NCBI GenBank assembly: GCA_964638865.1
Contig: CAZXBG010000028.1
Location: 1 to 32,657, forward strand
Source: UBA7236 sp964638865
GTDB lineage: Bacteria; Bacteroidota; Bacteroidia; Chitinophagales; BACL12
Reading direction: 5' to 3'
Length of the DNA stretch: 32,657 bases
Shown: one piece after another, positions 16,789 to 25,468 of the stretch
Numbering within the stretch: position 1 is the stretch's first letter
Layout: each line of letters begins with the position of its first letter
Program-made: the position numbers and the translations under genes
Notes under the pieces: model-generated
Databases searched by the model: none
Seen by the model: only the letters and a program-made list of their open reading frames with translations
What the model was told of the DNA's origin: nothing

Positions 16789-18746
16789 TTTGCTGCCAGT
16801 CCTGTACACGTTTTCAGCATATTAATAAAATCTTCCCGATAACCATAGGTATCCAACCCTCTCGCAGAGTTTGCCAATTTAATTGCTTCTTCGTAGGTAG
16901 CATCTCCTTTAAATTCACTTTCTCTTAATATCATTCCGAATTCAATAACTGCACTTGCAAAACGAAAATTATCGCTGGTAGACGCAAGAGGAATTGTATT
17001 TGCAGATAGTGACTTCTCTATTAATTTACTTGTCTCACTATTTGGTGCTTTAAAGCGCAATTTTAATGTCATGATCTCATCGGTATTGTAAGCATTTTTA
17101 TTTACCTCAGTGGTTTGATATTTTAGCGTTTCTCCATCTGGTTTTTCATTTAATCCACTCGGTTGATATTGATTTGAAAGCAATTTAATTTCATACATTG
17201 CAGTAACACGATGTCCTGCACCGAGTTCACCTGCATCTTTTGCATCATTCTCAAAATCTTCCTTGTTTAATGCTCTGTTCTCATAACCGATCAAACGATA
17301 TTCTTCTACCAATGCAGGATTAAATTCTATCTGAATTTTTACATCTTTTGCAATGGTGAAAAGGGTTCCGCGCATATCCGTAGTAAATACTTTTTTTGCT
17401 TCTTTTTCCTCGTCAATATAATAATAGGCGCCATTTCCATTATCTGCAATGGACTCCATTTTGCTGTCTTTGTAATTACCTAAACCGAAACCACAGATGG
17501 TTAAAAATACGCCTGTTTTTCTTTTTTCTTCCACCAGACGTGTCATTTCGGCATCACTACTTGTGCCCACATTAAAATCGCCATCAGAACATAAAATTAC
17601 TCTGTTATTGCCTTCAGGGATTAGATTTTTTATTGCAATATCGTATGCAAGTTTTATTCCAGCACCACCTGCCGTACTGCCACCTGCTTCCAAATTATTT
17701 ATTGCATCCTTTATTTTTTGTTTATTGGAACACGCAGTAGAAGATAAAACCTCTCCGGCTGCACCTGCATACACTACTATTGCAACTCTATCTTTTTCAT
17801 TTAAATTATCAATAAGTGAATTAAGGGAGTGTTTTACTAAAGGTAATTTATTTTCACTTTGCATACTTCCGCTCACGTCAATTAAAAACACAAGATTAGA
17901 TGCATCAGCCTCAGAATAATCAATATCTTTTCCCTGTAATCCTACCATAATTAATCGGGTAGATTTATTCCAGGGACATTCACTCATTTCGTAATTGATC
18001 GAAAAAGGATCATTTCCTTTTGGTTTGCTGTAGGTGTAATCAAAATAATTTACCATCTCTTCAATACGCACTGCATCTTTTGGCGGAACTTGTCCGTTAT
18101 TAATAAATCTCCGGATATTGGAATAAGAAGCATTGTCAACATCAATAGAAAAAGTGGATAATGGATTTCCAATTACCTTTTTAAAAATATTTTCATTAAT
18201 CGCATTATACGATTCCGTATTGTATTCTGAACCATAGTTGCCGTCAATGTCATATGTCATATCATTAATACTGTATCCCGCGAAATTACTTTCACTTTTC
18301 GATTCCATATTGTAATATAATTTATCAACCTTTTGCGGTGCTGTTTCGGGTACGGAAATATCATTTTCATCCTGTACTTTCTCCTCAACCGTGATCTCTG
18401 TTTGTAATTGTATATCTAATTTTAATAACGCTTTATCGTTTAATTCAATTTTTTTCTCCTGGACAGCATAATTTTTCATTGTGAATTTTAAATTATATGT
18501 GCCTGCCTCCAGATTTACAAAATTATAATTACCAAGTGAATCACTTTTCGTTTCCCTTTTTCCATTTTCACCCTTTATTTCTACAGTGATATTGTTTAAT
18601 GGATTTCCAAAATCGATATCGGTAATTACTCCGCAAACGGTAGAAGAACCTGTTAAGGGCAATTCATCTGTAATTTTGCCTCCAGCTAATATTATTCCGG
18701 TTAATAATAAAATGGTAGCGCCGGAAAATAGAATGATCTTTTTCAT
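16782..18746 (-). CDS. Secreted von Willebrand A-domain protein (YfbK-like) with N-terminal carboxypeptidase-regulatory domain
   Basis: This 654-aa protein has an N-terminal signal peptide or membrane anchor (residues 1-22). A carboxypeptidase-regulatory-like beta sandwich follows (about 36-115, with DSLGNYNFVNLEAGTYNLKF). Then come a linker, a YfbK-type N-terminal region (STFSIDVDNASYSNIRRFIN, 197-216) and the vWA domain with an intact MIDAS motif DVSGSM at 290-295. The C-terminal region matches the DUF3520 part of YfbK proteins and ends in LDTYGYREDFINMLK. The MIDAS suggests metal-dependent ligand binding outside the cytoplasm. The gene is isolated, with heptamer repeats at its 3' end and repeat debris upstream. 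Confidence 0.9.
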   Translation of the reverse strand: MKKIILFSGATILLLTGIILAGGKITDELPLTGSSTVCGVITDIDFGNPLNNITVEIKGENGKRETKSDSLGNYNFVNLEAGTYNLKFTMKNYAVQEKKIELNDKALLKLDIQLQTEITVEEKVQDENDISVPETAPQKVDKLYYNMESKSESNFAGYSINDMTYDIDGNYGSEYNTESYNAINENIFKKVIGNPLSTFSIDVDNASYSNIRRFINNGQVPPKDAVRIEEMVNYFDYTYSKPKGNDPFSINYEMSECPWNKSTRLIMVGLQGKDIDYSEADASNLVFLIDVSGSMQSENKLPLVKHSLNSLIDNLNEKDRVAIVVYAGAAGEVLSSTACSNKQKIKDAINNLEAGGSTAGGAGIKLAYDIAIKNLIPEGNNRVILCSDGDFNVGTSSDAEMTRLVEEKRKTGVFLTICGFGLGNYKDSKMESIADNGNGAYYYIDEEKEAKKVFTTDMRGTLFTIAKDVKIQIEFNPALVEEYRLIGYENRALNKEDFENDAKDAGELGAGHRVTAMYEIKLLSNQYQPSGLNEKPDGETLKYQTTEVNKNAYNTDEIMTLKLRFKAPNSETSKLIEKSLSANTIPLASTSDNFRFASAVIEFGMILRESEFKGDATYEEAIKLANSARGLDTYGYREDFINMLKTCTGLAANK

Positions 18747-18827
18747 AATAAAATATTTTATGGTGAACGAATTGTTTTGGGAAGGAGATGCGAGTGGAAT
18801 CGAAATTCCATAAATCCAGTGTAAAGC

Positions 18828-19140
18828 AGTGAGTAGTGAGTGGTGAGTATGCTCTGAGTGAAGATTTCAGTAACATTCATACAATGAGTAATGAGTTATG
18901 AATAATGAGTAGATCGATGATAACCTTATACTTCTGCTCCTGTACTCGAAAGTCGATTTATTTTACTCCTGACTAATGCCTCTTGACAATTTGGTGGGCG
19001 GTAAGTAGATCCATGATAGCCTTACTTTAACTCCTGATTAATGCCGCTGTTCAAATTATTAAATTGACAATTGAAAATTACCAAATCTTCTTGATAGCAG
19101 AAACCTAATACTCCTGACTATTGACTAATGACAGTTTTTT
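18828..19140. repeat. Intergenic repeat cluster upstream of the vWA gene
   Basis: This non-coding stretch holds GAGT-type heptamers (18828-18848 and 18883-18909), the inverse orientation of the array at 16666. It also has two imperfect copies of AGTAGATCSATGATARCCTTA, starting at 18908 and 19004 (96 bases apart), and three copies of ACTCCTGAYTAWTG, near 18965, 19030 and 19110. No open frame of note is present. From 18747 to 19213 I see no gene. Confidence 0.75.
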
Positions 19141-19213
19141 CAATGATCAGATTCCTGATTGCGTTAAGAAAGTTTACTCCGACTTGAAACAAAATTCATA
19201 CATCACACCTCAC

Positions 19214-19240
19214 AAAAAAAGACCCGATCAGGATCTTTTT
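19214..19240 (-). terminator. Rho-independent terminator of the small lipoprotein gene
   Basis: On the minus strand AAAGATCC, loop TGATC, GGGTCTTT forms an 8-bp stem (one G-U pair) followed by a T run. It starts about 23 bases after the stop of the gene at 19263-19601. Confidence 0.8.
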
Positions 19241-19262
19241 AAAATATAATAAGATATTTTTT

Positions 19263-19601
19263 TTAATCTAAAAGCATATCAATAAATACCAGATCGCCAC
19301 CAACATCTTTTGCTTTGCGAACGGTGTCGCCTTCGTGAGAAACTACAATTCTGATAACGATGTTGTCGCTTCCGCGTGCCATTAAATATAATGGCTCACC
19401 AATGGTAGCAAAAACATCTTGTTTCCAAGACCCTTTTTGAGCATAAATGGTCTCTGGAGTTCCGTCAGCTCTTAAAAAAGTTACATCAAATTCATCACCG
19501 CTTACGCGATAAGTGATCTTTTTTGTGTCTGGTAATACCTCTTTATTACAAGCCTGGAGGAAAAAAAAACTAGCTATCAAACACAGAATTACAGTCTTCA
19601 T
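19263..19601 (-). CDS. Small lipoprotein, possibly MmpS-like fold
   Basis: This 112-aa protein has a signal peptide ending in the lipobox FLQACN, so it should be anchored in the envelope. The mature part is beta-rich: ITYRVSGDEFDVTFLRADGT, then a Trp turn (KGSWKQDVFATIGEPLYLMA) and a final strand pair. This layout resembles MmpS-like small secreted domains seen in Bacteroidota, but that is a resemblance only. It is a single-gene unit: a strong terminator follows it, and about 130 bases lie between it and the flavoprotein gene upstream on the same strand. The function is unknown. Confidence 0.8.
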   Translation of the reverse strand: MKTVILCLIASFFFLQACNKEVLPDTKKITYRVSGDEFDVTFLRADGTPETIYAQKGSWKQDVFATIGEPLYLMARGSDNIVIRIVVSHEGDTVRKAKDVGGDLVFIDMLLD

Positions 19602-19731
19602 ACCTTCTTAGTTTTAATTGGAGGACTAAGATAGCACATTTGCAATGTGAATTGTATTAGCAATGAGACATTAAATGTGACTGGGTATTTATATAAAAAA
19701 TTTAAGTTGTAAAACATCAAAAAAGCCAATT

Positions 19732-20676
19732 TTATTGAATTCTGCTCATTTGTTCACGGGCAAATTCGTATTCTTTTAACAGATTTTGTATGATGACAGA
19801 AGCTGGTAATATCTCTTTAATTGTGGCGCTGATCTGCCCGATCTCTAATTCTCCTTCCTCCAATTCTCCGAGAAACATGCCCTTTTTCGCCCGTCCTCTT
19901 CCTAAAAGTATTTTCAATTCCTCAACAGAAGCTTTATTGATATACGCTTTTTCGACCTGTGCATAAAATTCATTTTTTATCATCCGAACAGGCGTAATCT
20001 CTTTTAAGGTAAGAACCGTAGAGCCCTCGTCGGTATTGATTATCCTATGTTTAAAATGAGCGTGGGCCGAACTTTCGAGGCTAGCCGCAAATCTGCTTCC
20101 CATCTGAACACCCTCAGCCCCGAGTGCCATACAAGCGAGCATTGCCCTTCCATCTGCAATTCCCCCGGCAGCAATAACCGGTATGTCCACTGCATCGCTA
20201 ACCATGGGTATTAAACATAAAGTTGTGGTTTCTTCACGTCCGTTGTGACCTCCGGCCTCAAATCCCTCCGCAACAACAGCATCACATCCGGCATCCTGTG
20301 ACTTCATTGCAAATTTTTTACTACTCACAACGTGCACAACTGTAATTCCATTGTCCTTTAACTTTTGTGTCCAGGTTTTAGGATTTCCGGCGCTGGTGAA
20401 AACTATTTTAACTCCCTCTTCAACAATGATATCTATATGTTTATCAATATCAGGATATAAAAGTGGAACATTAACACCAAAAGGTTTTTTTGTAGCAACC
20501 TTACATTTCTGAATATGTTCCCGCAATATCTCATGGTACATACTTCCACTTCCTATCAATCCTAATCCTCCTGCCTCACTCACGGCACTCGCCAATCTCC
20601 ACCCACTGCACCAAATCATCCCGGCCTGCACAATAGGATATTTAATATCAAATAATTCCGTTACCCTCGTTTTCAT
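19732..20676 (-). CDS. Nitronate monooxygenase / FabK-like FMN-dependent protein
   Basis: This 314-aa protein is a TIM-barrel flavoprotein of the 2-nitropropane dioxygenase group, which includes nitronate monooxygenases and the FabK enoyl-ACP reductase. The opening YPIVQAGMIWCSGWRLASAV, the segment AVVAEGFEAGGHNG (with the His near the flavin) and IPVIAAGGIADGRA plus GAEGVQMGSRF (phosphate-binding loops) are all typical. Its length is that of both subgroups, and sequence alone does not settle which reaction it runs. If the genome lacks FabI, FabK becomes likely. It is a stand-alone gene with about 115 bases to the next gene upstream. Confidence 0.88.
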   Translation of the reverse strand: MKTRVTELFDIKYPIVQAGMIWCSGWRLASAVSEAGGLGLIGSGSMYHEILREHIQKCKVATKKPFGVNVPLLYPDIDKHIDIIVEEGVKIVFTSAGNPKTWTQKLKDNGITVVHVVSSKKFAMKSQDAGCDAVVAEGFEAGGHNGREETTTLCLIPMVSDAVDIPVIAAGGIADGRAMLACMALGAEGVQMGSRFAASLESSAHAHFKHRIINTDEGSTVLTLKEITPVRMIKNEFYAQVEKAYINKASVEELKILLGRGRAKKGMFLGELEEGELEIGQISATIKEILPASVIIQNLLKEYEFAREQMSRIQ

Positions 20677-20791
20677 TATTTATAAAGAAGTAATTATTAA
20701 TCTAAATAACATTCAATTTAAATCATTAAACTAATTCCAAAAATCTAAACTATACAACTATAATCCCCTTAGATCCTTCCCTTCGAATCTT

Positions 20792-21799
20792 TTAATCGTA
20801 ACTCTGACTCAAATCAATCTCCGTATTGTCTCCAATATTCAAACTCTGACTTAACCCTTTAATAAATGTATCACTTCCAATTACCGAATCATGTAAAACA
20901 ACATCATCAATTGTTGCATCATTTCCAATAATAGAATTGCGTACAATAGAATAGTTTACGATTGTATTTTCTCCTAACGTTACATTGGGGCCGATGATGG
21001 AATTTTTAATTATACAATTGGAAGCAATACTCACGGGCTCAATAATGATAGTATTTTGATAAGGCCAGGAATTATTTTGAGGCGGATGTAATTTCTTTAA
21101 TAAAATGGCATTCGTTTCCAATAAAATATCTTTTTTTCCGCAATCGTACCAATTTTGAATTTTAAATCCTTTGAAAACAATACCCTGTTGTATCATCAAC
21201 ATTAATGCATCTGTTAAATGATATTCACCCTGTGTTTTAAATGCGTTTTTTATTATTTGTTCCAGTGCAATAAATAATTGTTCGCTTTCTTTTATTTTGT
21301 ATAATCCTACCAAAGCTAAATTTGATTTTGGTATGGAAGGTTTTTCTATTACACGCAAAATGTTAAAATCATCATCTACTTCCGCTACTCCGAATTCGCG
21401 AGGGTCGTCCACTTTTTTTAATCCAAGTGCAGAAGTTGACAATTGTTTTACCGATTCTATATCCGCTTCGAAAATGGTATCTCCCAAAACAATAAATAAT
21501 TCTTCATCCGGTGCAATAAATTCTCTCGTTATATAAATTGCATGTCCCAATCCCTCTCTTTTATTTTGTATTACAAAATGCGTAGTTAGGTGAGGGTAAT
21601 TTTCTTTCACAAATGCCTCAATTTTTTCTCCCAAATACCCAATCACAAAAATGAATTCTGTAAACCCTGCCTTTACCATACGGTCGATGATAAAACCAAG
21701 AATCGGTTTTCCCGCCACAGGTATCAGTGGTTTTGGTTGTGAGTAGGTGTGCGGCCTTAGTCGGGTTCCAACACCGGCAACGGGTATAATGGCTTTCAT
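20792..21799 (-). CDS. Sugar-1-phosphate nucleotidyltransferase with C-terminal left-handed beta-helix
   Basis: This 335-aa enzyme makes a nucleotide-sugar from NTP and a sugar-1-phosphate. The N-terminal domain has the signature GVGTRLRPHTYSQPKPLIPV (9-28) and the LGDTIFE loop that binds metal. Residues from about 245 form hexapeptide repeats (SNCIIKNSIIGPNVTLGENT and following), a left-handed beta-helix like that of long RmlA-type and GlmU-like enzymes. Product preference (dTDP-, UDP- or GDP-sugar) is uncertain; the N-terminus looks most like glucose-1-phosphate thymidylyltransferases. A 15-base palindrome sits 14 bases before its start codon. Confidence 0.9.
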   Translation of the reverse strand: MKAIIPVAGVGTRLRPHTYSQPKPLIPVAGKPILGFIIDRMVKAGFTEFIFVIGYLGEKIEAFVKENYPHLTTHFVIQNKREGLGHAIYITREFIAPDEELFIVLGDTIFEADIESVKQLSTSALGLKKVDDPREFGVAEVDDDFNILRVIEKPSIPKSNLALVGLYKIKESEQLFIALEQIIKNAFKTQGEYHLTDALMLMIQQGIVFKGFKIQNWYDCGKKDILLETNAILLKKLHPPQNNSWPYQNTIIIEPVSIASNCIIKNSIIGPNVTLGENTIVNYSIVRNSIIGNDATIDDVVLHDSVIGSDTFIKGLSQSLNIGDNTEIDLSQSYD

Positions 21800-21812
21800 T
21801 TTTTTAATTGAG

Positions 21813-21827
21813 CGGCTAAGTTAGCCG
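21813..21827. promoter_or_regulatory. 15-base perfect palindrome in the leader of the nucleotidyltransferase gene
   Basis: CGGCTAA, G, TTAGCCG form 7-bp arms around one base, in the 5' leader of the minus-strand gene starting at 21799. It may be an operator or an mRNA hairpin over the ribosome-binding region; nothing in the sequence decides between them. Confidence 0.45.
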
Positions 21828-22167
21828 TTACTTTTTAATAGTAAAACGAATTTATGTGACAGTTATACATTCAAATGATCAAATGAACCCCAAATTTGAA
21901 GTAAAAAGTGATTTTATGATATCGAGAAGGAAAAAATCAAACAAAGTTTGTCAGCAACCATAATAGTTTCGGGTGATTTTCTATCCCGATAAAACCCAAC
22001 CAAGGCAATGGATCAGCTCGATTTTATTTGTTCCATCGCATAAGTTGGGTTAATTATGACATAAATATTAAATTTGTTCTCCCAAAATCAAGCTGATATT
22101 CAAAAATTATCGTAAATTTATCAGTTCAAATCTATCGCCTTAAAACACCTAAACCAAAGATAGGATC
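21828..22167. other. Divergent intergenic region
   Basis: This stretch separates the nucleotidyltransferase and CotH genes, which point away from each other. No gene or repeat is visible apart from the promoter-like boxes at 22045-22076. Promoters for both genes should lie here. Confidence 0.7.
22045..22076 (+). promoter_or_regulatory. Bacteroidota-type promoter for the CotH gene
   Basis: TTG at 22045-22047, 21 bases, then TAAATTTG at 22069-22076 match the Bacteroidota -33/-7 pattern (TAnnTTTG, 8 of 8). The box is about 90 bases before the start codon at 22168, leaving a fairly long leader. Confidence 0.5.
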
Positions 22168-24936
22168 ATGAAGAAAAAATTACTCCTCCTTAACCCCCTT
22201 TTTTTATTGACTATTATCACAGGTAACAGCCAGGTTGTGATCAACGAATATTCTGCTGCAAACTACACTGATGTAGCGGATAATTACGGCGAATATGAAG
22301 ACTGGATCGAATTGTATAACGCCGGTGTTGCGTCTGTAGATCTTTCGGGATATTATTTGAGTGACCGCGAGGATGAGCCTACCAAATACAGCATTCCGGC
22401 AGGTGTAACCATCACTGCAGGCGGCTTTGTGCGTTTTTGGTGTTCTTCCAGAAACCTCTTTGCAGGAACCAATTATCACACGAATTTTAAATTGACACAA
22501 ACAACAGGTGCCGAAGCAGTTGTGTTTGCTGATGCTGCAGGAACTATAATTGATATTCAACAACTCGACGATCCGAATCAAACCGACCATAGTTGGGGGC
22601 GCATGCCAAACGGTGGTGCCGATTGGCGGATATATACTAGTCCTACCCCAAATGCTTCAAATACCGGCACAGTTAAAATTGCATACGCGAAAAAACCTGA
22701 TATGGAGCCAAATTCCGCTAACTATGCAGGTTCTGTAAACGTAACTATTTCAGTTCTGGAACCCAATATGACCATCAGATATACCCTTGATGGCAGTTTC
22801 CCCACAGCAGCAGCAACAGCTTATACAGGCACGATCACAATTGATGAAACATCTGTTTTGAGAACTGTAGCTTATCCAACCTCTACAGATACTTTTACGA
22901 GTTTATGTTCCACAAATACCTATTTTATTGATGAAACAACGGAAGTTCCTATTATTTCACTTGCAGGGGAACAAATTGATGATCTCCTAAACGCTACCGG
23001 ATGGGGGGTTGTACCTGTAGGTTCATTCGAATTATTTGATAAAGATTTTAACCTGATTGATGAGGCAGTAGGTGAATTTAATGAACACGGAAACGATTCC
23101 TGGGCCTACGATCAAAGGGGATATGACTATATTGTAAGAGATCAATTCGGATACGACAACGACATTGACCATGATTTTTTTGCGGATGTAACCGACAGAA
23201 CAGGATATCAGCGATTGATTTCCAAAGCAGGTGCCAACGATAATTATCCTTCTTCAGATGGCGGCGCTCACGTTCGTGATGCATTTGTGCATCATATAGC
23301 GCAATTAGACGACCATGAATTAGATGAACGTTCCAGTTTCTTCAATATCATGTTTCTAAATGGTGATTATTGGGGAGTTTACGATACACGCGAAAAAGCG
23401 GATGATGCTGATTACACAGATTATTACTACGATCAAGGGGAGTATGAAATGGATTATATCAAATGCTGGGGCGGAACCTGGGCCGAATACGGGACCATGG
23501 CGCCATGGAGTCCTTTTGTAACCTTCGTTACTACCAACGATATGACCATCGCTGCCAACTACGATTATGTTACCGATAACTTCAATACCCTTAGCCTGAT
23601 AGATTATATATTGGTAAACACATTCTCCGTATGTACCGACTGGCTCAATTGGAACACCGCATGGTGGCGGGGATATGACCCTACCGGCGGTGCAAAAACC
23701 TGGAGATATGTTTTGTGGGATGAGGATGCCACCTTCGGACATTATATTAATTATACAGGTGTACCCGACGATTCCCCAACTGCAGATCCTTGCGATCCGC
23801 TTACATTGGGCGGAGTTGACCCGAATGGACATATAGATATTGCAAATGCATTGATGGATAATGAAGATTTCCTTTCTGATTATATCAATCGATTTGCCGA
23901 TATGATCAATACTACATTCGACTGTGAAATTATTTTGGGCCGACTTGATAGTATGCGTGCTGTTATTGATCCTGAAATGGCGCGCCACACCGACCAGTGG
24001 GGTGGAACTTATTCCGAATGGAATACTAATTTTGATGAACTCCGCGCTTTTATTGAAGAACGTTGTGCATTTTTACCAAGTGGGGTGGAAGATTGTTTTG
24101 ATGTTATAGCCTATCCGCTTGTAGTGCAAATTGAACCGGTTGGAAGTCCAAACGATGTGCAGGTGAATACGCTTGTTCCAACATATTATCCTTATCCTGC
24201 AACATATTTCAGTGGAACAACTTTAGGATTTAAAGCCATTACTGATCCGGGATATACTTTCGATCATTGGGAATTTTTAAATCATACACCTACTCCCGGT
24301 ATTACGGAGGATTCTGTTACTGTTTCTTTAACTTCTACCGATACCATAACTGCATGGTTCATCACTACCGAATTGCCGTTGTATAATTTCACATTAAATA
24401 TCGAACCTGCAGGAGCCGGAACAGCTGAAGTTGAAGGTTTAATTCCGGGTGTATATCCATATTCAACTACATTTATCAGTGGAACAATGGTGGATGTAAT
24501 AGCAGCTGCAAATCCGGGTTATGCATTTGATTATTGGGAATTAGAAAATCACACTGCCAACCCTGATCCATTTACAATGGATATCTATTTTGCTTTAGCC
24601 GATTTCGAAAATGCAACTGCGCATTTCCGTTTTATGAATGGAATTGAAGAGGAAGAAGCCAGCATTGCATTAAATGTTGTTCCTTCCGTAACCAACGGAG
24701 CAATAACTGTAAATTATCAATTAAGTGAACCGCATGCTGAAATGATCCTGGAAATTTATTCCGTAACAGGTCAGCTCATCGCTCAAATAAATAAAGAACA
24801 AGTTATTTCCGGAGCACAAGGACCACATGCCGTGGAAATTAATTTGAACAATTATCAAATTGCAAACGGAATGTATTTCATCAAATTGACAAGCGGAAGC
24901 CAGTCGATGAATGAAAGAGTGATTTATAATAAATAA
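22168..24936 (+). CDS. T9SS-exported CotH-kinase-family surface protein with lamin-tail domain
   Basis: This 922-aa protein has a signal peptide (1-21), a lamin-tail domain (about 23-140, INEYSAANYTDVAD), a chitobiase-C-terminal-like domain (about 170-236, MTIRYTLDGSFPT), a CotH-kinase domain (about 256-640) and two repeated beta modules (about 651-732 and 739-822, GYTFDHWEF and GYAFDYWEL). It ends in a T9SS type A sorting domain (about 832-922, MILEIYSVTGQL, GMYFIKLTSG). The CotH active-site acids are likely in WRYVLWDEDATFG (512-524). CotH proteins phosphorylate secreted proteins in spore formers; in Bacteroidota the substrate is unknown. The sorting domain starts with NVVPSVTNG where YPNP-type is usual. 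The protein should end up on the cell surface or in the medium. Confidence 0.92.
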   Translation: MKKKLLLLNPLFLLTIITGNSQVVINEYSAANYTDVADNYGEYEDWIELYNAGVASVDLSGYYLSDREDEPTKYSIPAGVTITAGGFVRFWCSSRNLFAGTNYHTNFKLTQTTGAEAVVFADAAGTIIDIQQLDDPNQTDHSWGRMPNGGADWRIYTSPTPNASNTGTVKIAYAKKPDMEPNSANYAGSVNVTISVLEPNMTIRYTLDGSFPTAAATAYTGTITIDETSVLRTVAYPTSTDTFTSLCSTNTYFIDETTEVPIISLAGEQIDDLLNATGWGVVPVGSFELFDKDFNLIDEAVGEFNEHGNDSWAYDQRGYDYIVRDQFGYDNDIDHDFFADVTDRTGYQRLISKAGANDNYPSSDGGAHVRDAFVHHIAQLDDHELDERSSFFNIMFLNGDYWGVYDTREKADDADYTDYYYDQGEYEMDYIKCWGGTWAEYGTMAPWSPFVTFVTTNDMTIAANYDYVTDNFNTLSLIDYILVNTFSVCTDWLNWNTAWWRGYDPTGGAKTWRYVLWDEDATFGHYINYTGVPDDSPTADPCDPLTLGGVDPNGHIDIANALMDNEDFLSDYINRFADMINTTFDCEIILGRLDSMRAVIDPEMARHTDQWGGTYSEWNTNFDELRAFIEERCAFLPSGVEDCFDVIAYPLVVQIEPVGSPNDVQVNTLVPTYYPYPATYFSGTTLGFKAITDPGYTFDHWEFLNHTPTPGITEDSVTVSLTSTDTITAWFITTELPLYNFTLNIEPAGAGTAEVEGLIPGVYPYSTTFISGTMVDVIAAANPGYAFDYWELENHTANPDPFTMDIYFALADFENATAHFRFMNGIEEEEASIALNVVPSVTNGAITVNYQLSEPHAEMILEIYSVTGQLIAQINKEQVISGAQGPHAVEINLNNYQIANGMYFIKLTSGSQSMNERVIYNK

Positions 24937-24958
24937 ATATTAATTAAAGGATATTAAG

Positions 24959-24987
24959 AAGGCTGCCAAATGGAGGCCTTTTTTTTT
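24959..24987 (+). terminator. Rho-independent terminator after the CotH gene
   Basis: AAGGC and GCCTT pair, with an inner CC/GG pair across a short asymmetric interior, followed by a run of nine T. It lies 22 bases after the stop codon. Confidence 0.75.
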
Positions 24988-25468
24988 GGTGAAATTTCCC
25001 CGCTATTTTCGAAAAGAACTAACAATTAAGAGCTGAAAAGATTTGCCAATGTTTTCTTTTTCTTTTTTTACGGGTGCCAAATAACAGCCACCGCTTCGAA
25101 ATAACACTAACTCAATCTTAATGGTTTTGTCCAAATAAAGTGAGCCGAAGATCAAACAAAACCTCTTAATAATGTCATTATTATAGAAAAATATAAAAAA
25201 GAAATCTACCACAACCCCATTTGGACGTAACAATATTATCGAAAAATAAATGGGAAAAATCTATCGCAACCCCGGCTAGGAGTGGCATTATTATAGAAAA
25301 ATTTTCGAAGGGAATTTACCAAAACCTCAGCTAGGGGTGGCATTATATCCCACCCTATAAACACGTTGATTTTAATTGATTAGTTAAATTACAATGAAAA
25401 AAATGTTTCAAAAATCGCGAACCTATTATTTGGATAGAATAAAATTATAAATTCGTGAAAAATACTAT
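24988..25468. other. Non-coding region holding the 55-bp repeat
   Basis: No gene is visible here on either strand. The main content is the 55-bp tandem repeat at 25176-25347, with a degenerate earlier copy marked by ACAAAACCTC near 25157. Confidence 0.7.
25176..25347. repeat. Tandem repeat, three units of exactly 55 bp
   Basis: Units start at 25176, 25231 and 25286, and a fourth begins at 25341 and stops after CATTATA. Each unit opens with CATTATTATAGAAAAAT or a variant and closes with an arm pair of the form AACCCCGGCTAGGAGTGG or ACCTCAGCTAGGGGTGG, which can fold into a short hairpin. Units differ at several bases but keep exact period. Sequences of this kind recur between genes in other Bacteroidota, as I recall, which suggests a mobile or REP-like non-coding element. 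Confidence 0.85.

Noticed and set aside
16633..16842. Open frame of 69 codons on the plus strand
   Set aside because: It is mostly translated heptamer repeat and overlaps the vWA gene; it is not a protein gene.
23356..23988. 210-codon minus-strand frame under the CotH gene
   Set aside because: It lies wholly inside a well-supported gene on the other strand and has no recognisable features.
25176..25347. CRISPR array
   Set aside because: The whole 55-base unit repeats with drift, there are no unique spacers, and no cas genes are nearby.
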